Source of the DNA: Bacteroidales bacterium UBA4331
GTDB lineage: Bacteria; Bacteroidota; Bacteroidia; Bacteroidales; Paludibacteraceae
NCBI GenBank assembly: GCA_002394395.1
Contig: DGTR01000030.1
Location: 1-10,053 of the forward strand
DNA length: 10,053 nucleotides
Direction: 5' to 3'
Shown: piece after piece, positions 6,583 to 10,053 of the stretch
Position numbering within the stretch: position 1 is the stretch's first letter
How the letters are laid out: every line of letters begins with the position of its first letter
Program-made: the position numbers and the translations under genes
The notes under the pieces: generated by a model
What the model was told of the DNA's origin: nothing
Databases searched by the model: none
The model's input: the letters and a program-made list of their open reading frames with translations, nothing else

Positions 6583-6598
6583 TTTTTTTGTACCTTTG
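6567..6598 (+). promoter_or_regulatory. proS promoter (TTTG-N20-TAnnTTTG)
   Basis: TTTG at 6567-6570 and TACCTTTG at 6591-6598 are separated by exactly 20 bases, a full match to the Bacteroidota primary promoter. The proS ATG follows 40 bases after the -7 box, leaving an A/T-rich leader of about 33 bases without a Shine-Dalgarno sequence. Confidence 0.85.
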
Positions 6599-6638
6599 CG
6601 CCCGATTTGATAAAAGTAATTGATAATAAACAGAATAA

Positions 6639-8129
6639 ATGGCAAATTTTCAGAAGTTGACTCCTCGTTCGGAGGATTATTCAAAATGGTACAATGAGTT
6701 GGTCGTCAAGGCCGATTTGGCGGAGCAGTCTGCGGTGCGCGGATGTATGGTGATCAAGCCTTACGGTTACGCTATCTGGGAGACTATCCAGGCAGAATTA
6801 GATCGTCGTTTCAAAGAGAAAGGGGTAAAAAATGCCTATTTCCCCCTCTTGATTCCGAAATCGTTCCTCAGCCGTGAGGCGGAGCATGTGGAGGGTTTCG
6901 CCAAGGAGTGTGCAGTCGTTACCCATCACCGTCTGATGAACGACCCTAATGGCAAAGGCGTAGTAGTCGATCCACAGGCAAAGTTGGAGGAAGAGCTGAT
7001 CATCCGTCCGACTTCGGAGACCATCATCTGGAGTACTTACAAGAACTGGATCTCGTCGTACCGCGACCTGCCTATTCTCTGCAACCAGTGGTGTAACGTG
7101 ATGCGTTGGGAGATGCGTACGCGTCTCTTCCTGCGTACTGCCGAGTTCCTCTGGCAAGAGGGTCACACTGCCCATGCGACCAAGGAGGAGGCAGAGGATT
7201 ACGCACGTCAGATGTTGGATGTCTATGCGGATTTTGCGGAGAGTGTGATGGCGATTCCTGTTGTCAAAGGAGTCAAGTCCCCCAACGAGCGTTTCGCGGG
7301 CGCGCTGAATACCTATTGTATTGAGGCGATGATGCAGGATGGCAAAGCGCTCCAAGCCGGTACGTCGCATTTCTTGGGGCAGAATTTTGCGAAATCCTTT
7401 GACGTGCAGTTCCTCACCAAGGAGAATAAATATGAGTATGTATGGGCTACCTCGTGGGGCGTTTCGACCCGTCTGATGGGTGCGTTGATCATGACGCACA
7501 GCGATGATAACGGACTGGTTCTTCCACCGCATCTGGCGCCGATTCAGGTAGTTATCGTTCCGATTTTCAAAAAACAGGAGGATCTGGACAAACTGCTCGC
7601 CAAACTGAACCCGATTGCTGATCAACTGAAGGCACTTGGTATCCGCGTCAAGGTAGATGCTGACGAGAAATATACACCGGGTTACAAGTTCGCTGACTAC
7701 GAATTGAAGGGTGTACCTGTTCGTCTGGCGATGGGCGGTCGTGATCTGGAGAACGGTACGATTGAGATAGCACGCCGTGATACCCAGACCAAAGAGACCA
7801 TTTCTATCGATGGAATCGTGGAAATCGTGAAGAATCTCCTGGAGGAAATACAGAAGAACCTCTTGCAAAAAGCACTCGATTTCCGTATTGCCAACACCCG
7901 TGAAGTGAATAGCTACGATGAGTTTAAAGAGGAACTCAAGAAAGGTGGTTTCCTGCTCGCCCATTGGGACGGAACGCCGGAGACCGAGCAGCGCATCAAG
8001 GATGAAACGAAAGCAACTATCCGTTGCATCCCTCTGGCAGACCTGCCGGGACATCACAACGAGCCGGGCAAGTGCATCCTGACCGGAAAACCCTCTGCGG
8101 GACGCGTTATTTTCGCCCTGAATTATTAA
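6639..8129 (+). CDS. proS: Prolyl-tRNA synthetase (eukaryotic/archaeal-type, class II)
   Basis: ProS charges tRNA-Pro with proline in the cytoplasm. At 496 residues it is the shorter form without the editing insertion found in the ~570-residue E. coli enzyme. Class II motif 1 lies near 60-73 (KEKGVKNAYFPLLIP). RPTSE is at 123-127. Motif 2 runs from RWEMRTRLFLR to EGHTAHA (156-180). Motif 3 is GVSTRLMGALIMTHSDDNGL (274-293) with Arg278. An anticodon-binding domain follows (about 300-405), then a C-terminal domain ending in Tyr (IFALNY), as in the Thermus/archaeal type. Of the four zinc-site cysteines of that domain only the region of the second pair keeps Cys (463 and 479); the first pair is replaced by HWDGTPETE. 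This form is common in Bacteroidota. The promoter upstream is strong. The DUF4294 gene begins 31 bases after the stop and is probably co-transcribed. Confidence 0.97.
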   Translation: MANFQKLTPRSEDYSKWYNELVVKADLAEQSAVRGCMVIKPYGYAIWETIQAELDRRFKEKGVKNAYFPLLIPKSFLSREAEHVEGFAKECAVVTHHRLMNDPNGKGVVVDPQAKLEEELIIRPTSETIIWSTYKNWISSYRDLPILCNQWCNVMRWEMRTRLFLRTAEFLWQEGHTAHATKEEAEDYARQMLDVYADFAESVMAIPVVKGVKSPNERFAGALNTYCIEAMMQDGKALQAGTSHFLGQNFAKSFDVQFLTKENKYEYVWATSWGVSTRLMGALIMTHSDDNGLVLPPHLAPIQVVIVPIFKKQEDLDKLLAKLNPIADQLKALGIRVKVDADEKYTPGYKFADYELKGVPVRLAMGGRDLENGTIEIARRDTQTKETISIDGIVEIVKNLLEEIQKNLLQKALDFRIANTREVNSYDEFKEELKKGGFLLAHWDGTPETEQRIKDETKATIRCIPLADLPGHHNEPGKCILTGKPSAGRVIFALNY

Positions 8130-8160
8130 TTGGCACAATATTTGTCAGTAGCCTTGTGAA

Positions 8161-8742
8161 ATGAAGCGACTACTGCACATAGTACTGGTTTTGGCAGTGA
8201 GCATGAATATGTTCGCTGCCTCTCAGTATATGGACTCCTGTGCTATTTCCGTACGCGATGGCGACACACTTTATCTGGCATGGCTGCATGAGGTGTGGGT
8301 CTATCCGCCGATGAAATTCAAGAACAAGAAGCAGGAGAAATTCTACTGGCGAACCGTGCGGGATGTGAAAAAATGCCTGCCTTATGCCAAGATGATCAGC
8401 AAAGATATGGAATACGCGGACCAGGAATTAGCCAAACTGCCGGATAAAAAAAGCCGTAAGAAATGGTGGCGCGCCTTCGAAAAGCAGCTATTTAAAAAAT
8501 ACGAGAAGGATTTCCGGGGTATGTATGCCTCCCAAGGAATGATGCTCATGAAACTCATGGATCGGGAGACAGACCGAACGAGCTATGAACTCATCAAGCA
8601 ATACAAAGGTAAAACCACCGCGAATTTCTGGCAGTTTGTCGCCAAACTGTTCAAGAATGATCTGAAAGAAGAGTACGATGCGTCCGATAAAGACCGAATC
8701 GTCGAGCGCGTCATCAACTTAGTGGAAGCGGGCCAACTATAG
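8161..8742 (+). CDS. DUF4294 family protein, predicted secreted or periplasmic
   Basis: This is a 193-residue conserved Bacteroidota protein of unknown function. Residues 1-20 form a signal peptide (MKR, a hydrophobic stretch, then MFAA with a likely cut near 19-20). DUF4294 features are visible: RDGDTLYLAWLHEVWVYPP (32-50), KFYWRTVRDVKKCLPYAK (60-77), a strongly basic helical middle (about 90-118), MDRETDRTSYELIKQYKG (133-150), FWQFVAKLF (156-164) and the ending VEAGQL. The basic, Trp/Tyr-rich body has no catalytic motif I recognise. With only 31 bases after proS and no full promoter there (TAGCCTTG at 8150-8157 misses the consensus by one base and lacks a -33 box at the right distance), it is probably read from the proS promoter. 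Its TAG overlaps the TAG of the convergent gene. Confidence 0.8.
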   Translation: MKRLLHIVLVLAVSMNMFAASQYMDSCAISVRDGDTLYLAWLHEVWVYPPMKFKNKKQEKFYWRTVRDVKKCLPYAKMISKDMEYADQELAKLPDKKSRKKWWRAFEKQLFKKYEKDFRGMYASQGMMLMKLMDRETDRTSYELIKQYKGKTTANFWQFVAKLFKNDLKEEYDASDKDRIVERVINLVEAGQL

Positions 8743-9267
8743 GTTCGCTTCTCCTTCTTCCTCCTTGTCGTCTATCTTCTCCTGGATGATATTTCGCCGC
8801 GTAAGCAGCATCGCTTGCAGCACTATCGCCGGCCAGATGGCTGCAAAATTCGGATATAGAGTAGCATAATGCTGGTCGGTCATGCGATAGGCATATATGA
8901 TCATCAGAATATAAAAAAGCCCCGCTGCAGTAATGGTAAAAAAGACCAACGTCATTCGTCCTCTGTAACTGAAAAAGCACAGCAGACACAGAATACTGCC
9001 CCACAACATCGCCTTGCTGCAATAATACAACCCTTTCACGGACATGACCTTCACCACTTCTTCAGCCCCGGTACTTAGTTCTCTTTGCATCACGATAAAC
9101 TGCTTCTGGTCCTCCATTCTGAAACTGCGGGTATATAGTATACCCGTGTCGCTCTGGAAATTAAATACCGGTCTCGTGCCCAATAAAGCGGCAGCGATGA
9201 TGGCGATTGCCATATAGACCCAGCGTCTGAGCATGCGAGGAGGAATGATAGATTTTTTCTGTTCCAT
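8737..9267 (-). CDS. Small integral membrane protein, possibly DUF4293-like
   Basis: This 176-residue protein has four predicted membrane helices near residues 14-32, 82-101, 105-127 and 138-155. A soluble loop of about 50 residues lies between the first two, and a charged, acidic tail (EKIDDKEEEGE) ends the protein. The four-helix layout and the basic-then-acidic end after the last helix recall the Bacteroidota DUF4293 family, but I see no decisive motif, so that name is tentative. No catalytic residues stand out. The ATG at 9265-9267 lies 10 bases after the stop of the MATE transporter, so the two are probably one operon; a functional link is not shown. No Shine-Dalgarno or terminator was seen. 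The stop shares CTATAG with that of the convergent DUF4294 gene. Confidence 0.7.
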   Translation of the reverse strand: MEQKKSIIPPRMLRRWVYMAIAIIAAALLGTRPVFNFQSDTGILYTRSFRMEDQKQFIVMQRELSTGAEEVVKVMSVKGLYYCSKAMLWGSILCLLCFFSYRGRMTLVFFTITAAGLFYILMIIYAYRMTDQHYATLYPNFAAIWPAIVLQAMLLTRRNIIQEKIDDKEEEGEANL

Positions 9268-9277
9268 AAGTAAGCAA

Positions 9278-10053
9278 TTATTTTTCGTTCATGTGTAATT
9301 TTCGACGGGAGGCTAAAAGCACGATGACCGCGGTGACAGCAGAGAGGGTGTCGCTAACGGGAATCGACCACCATACGCCGTCCAACGGATCTGCAAAAAC
9401 AGCCGGCAGAAACAACGCCAGCGGAATGAGATAAATCACCTGACGCGTGAGACTCAGGAAAATAGCTTTTCCCGCTTTGCCGATGGAGGTGAAGAGGTTT
9501 CCCGTAACCATCTGAAAACCAATAATCAACATCGAGGAGCAAATGATTCGCATCGGGCGAATCGTCCGGCTGATTAGTTCTCCGTCATGTGTAAAAATTC
9601 GCGTCATTGCCTCCGGGAAGCATTCTCCTAAAATGAACGCGATGCCCATGACGCCTGTCGCATAAAGGCATGTGAGGTAGAATGAGCGCAACATCCGGTC
9701 GTAATGTCTGGCGCCGTAGTTATACCCCGCAATAGGTTGCATGCCCTGATTCAGACCCATCACAATCATCGCAAACACAAACGTCAGACGGTTGATCACC
9801 CCATACGAGGCAATCGCCAGGTCTCCTCCGAAAGCCTTCAGTTGGTTATTGATGATGATGACGACAAAACAATGCGCGATATTATACAGGAATGGCGACA
9901 TTCCGATCGCCAACGCACGGACGGTAATATGCTTGTTCAAACGCCAAATACCCCGATGAAATCGAATTAATTCGTTCTTATCCAGGAATTTGGTGAACTG
10001 CCAGATAACAGCTACCGCTTGACTCAAAACAGTCGCCAGAGCCGCTCCGCGAA
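9278..10053 (-). CDS. MATE-family efflux transporter, C-terminal part, 5'-truncated by window edge
   Basis: The frame is open on the minus strand from the window edge to the TAA at 9278-9280, giving 257 residues, a little over half of a typical ~450-residue MATE protein. The visible part starts with GAALATVLSQAVAVIW, the conserved MATE stretch that closes the first six-helix half. The second half follows, with the linker helix region, a GLNQGMQPIAGYNYGA segment characteristic of the family, and further hydrophobic helices. MATE proteins export organic cations or drugs in exchange for Na+ or H+; the substrate here cannot be told. The TTG at 10025-10027 is internal, not a start, because homology continues upstream of it. 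The four-helix membrane protein gene follows after 10 bases. Confidence 0.9.
   Translation of the reverse strand, partial: RGAALATVLSQAVAVIWQFTKFLDKNELIRFHRGIWRLNKHITVRALAIGMSPFLYNIAHCFVVIIINNQLKAFGGDLAIASYGVINRLTFVFAMIVMGLNQGMQPIAGYNYGARHYDRMLRSFYLTCLYATGVMGIAFILGECFPEAMTRIFTHDGELISRTIRPMRIICSSMLIIGFQMVTGNLFTSIGKAGKAIFLSLTRQVIYLIPLALFLPAVFADPLDGVWWSIPVSDTLSAVTAVIVLLASRRKLHMNEK

Noticed and set aside
6798..8138. A 446-codon open frame on the minus strand, antisense to proS
   Set aside because: It lies wholly over a clear prolyl-tRNA synthetase gene. Its product is rich in Arg, His and Leu with no recognisable domain, as expected for a shadow of codon bias.
9704..9970. An 88-codon plus-strand open frame over the MATE gene
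   Set aside because: It is a shadow of the minus-strand transporter, with low-complexity sequence and no start signals.
10025..10027. Full-length small membrane protein starting at TTG 10027
   Set aside because: The frame stays open to the window edge and the upstream residues (GAALATVL) match MATE transporters, so the gene is cut by the window rather than starting here.

Overview
The window looks like a chromosomal segment of a Bacteroidota bacterium, most likely order Bacteroidales. Supporting signs are: families almost confined to that phylum (DUF4270, DUF4294, the short glycogen-synthase-like protein, fused SecDF); three copies of the Bacteroidota sigma-ABfr -7 box (TAnnTTTG), two in divergent promoters and one with a perfectly spaced TTTG; a lipoprotein with a Bacteroidota-type surface-export signal (C-K-D-D); and almost no Shine-Dalgarno sequences. 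I cannot assign a genus. No rRNA, tRNA, CRISPR array, phage gene or insertion sequence is visible.

Layout, left to right. (1) 1-2074, plus strand: the C-terminal (SecF) part of a fused SecDF protein-export subunit, followed with a one-base stop/start overlap (TAATG) by a complete clpX. A hairpin at 2082-2114 ends this unit and probably also the operon facing it. (2) 2113-4399, minus strand: a short GT5-like 'glycogen synthase' protein lacking the catalytic motifs, then an overlapping DUF4270 lipoprotein. (3) 4400-4542: an A/T-rich divergent promoter region serving that pair and panC. (4) 4543-6521, plus strand: panC (pantothenate synthesis), a 113-bp spacer with four 11-bp tandem repeats, and pdxB (vitamin B6 synthesis). 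(5) 6522-6638: proS promoter region with a perfect 16-bp palindrome between the promoter boxes. (6) 6639-8742, plus strand: proS and a DUF4294 envelope protein. (7) 8737-10053, minus strand: the C-terminal part of a MATE-family transporter followed by a small four-helix membrane protein. This unit converges on and overlaps the DUF4294 gene by six bases.

Most of this is core metabolism and housekeeping: protein export, regulated proteolysis, two cofactor pathways and prolyl-tRNA synthesis. I found no complete undescribed system. The least explained items are the GT5-like/DUF4270 pair, the 11-bp repeat array and the palindrome in the proS promoter. All domain names come from recognising sequence motifs by eye; no database search was run.
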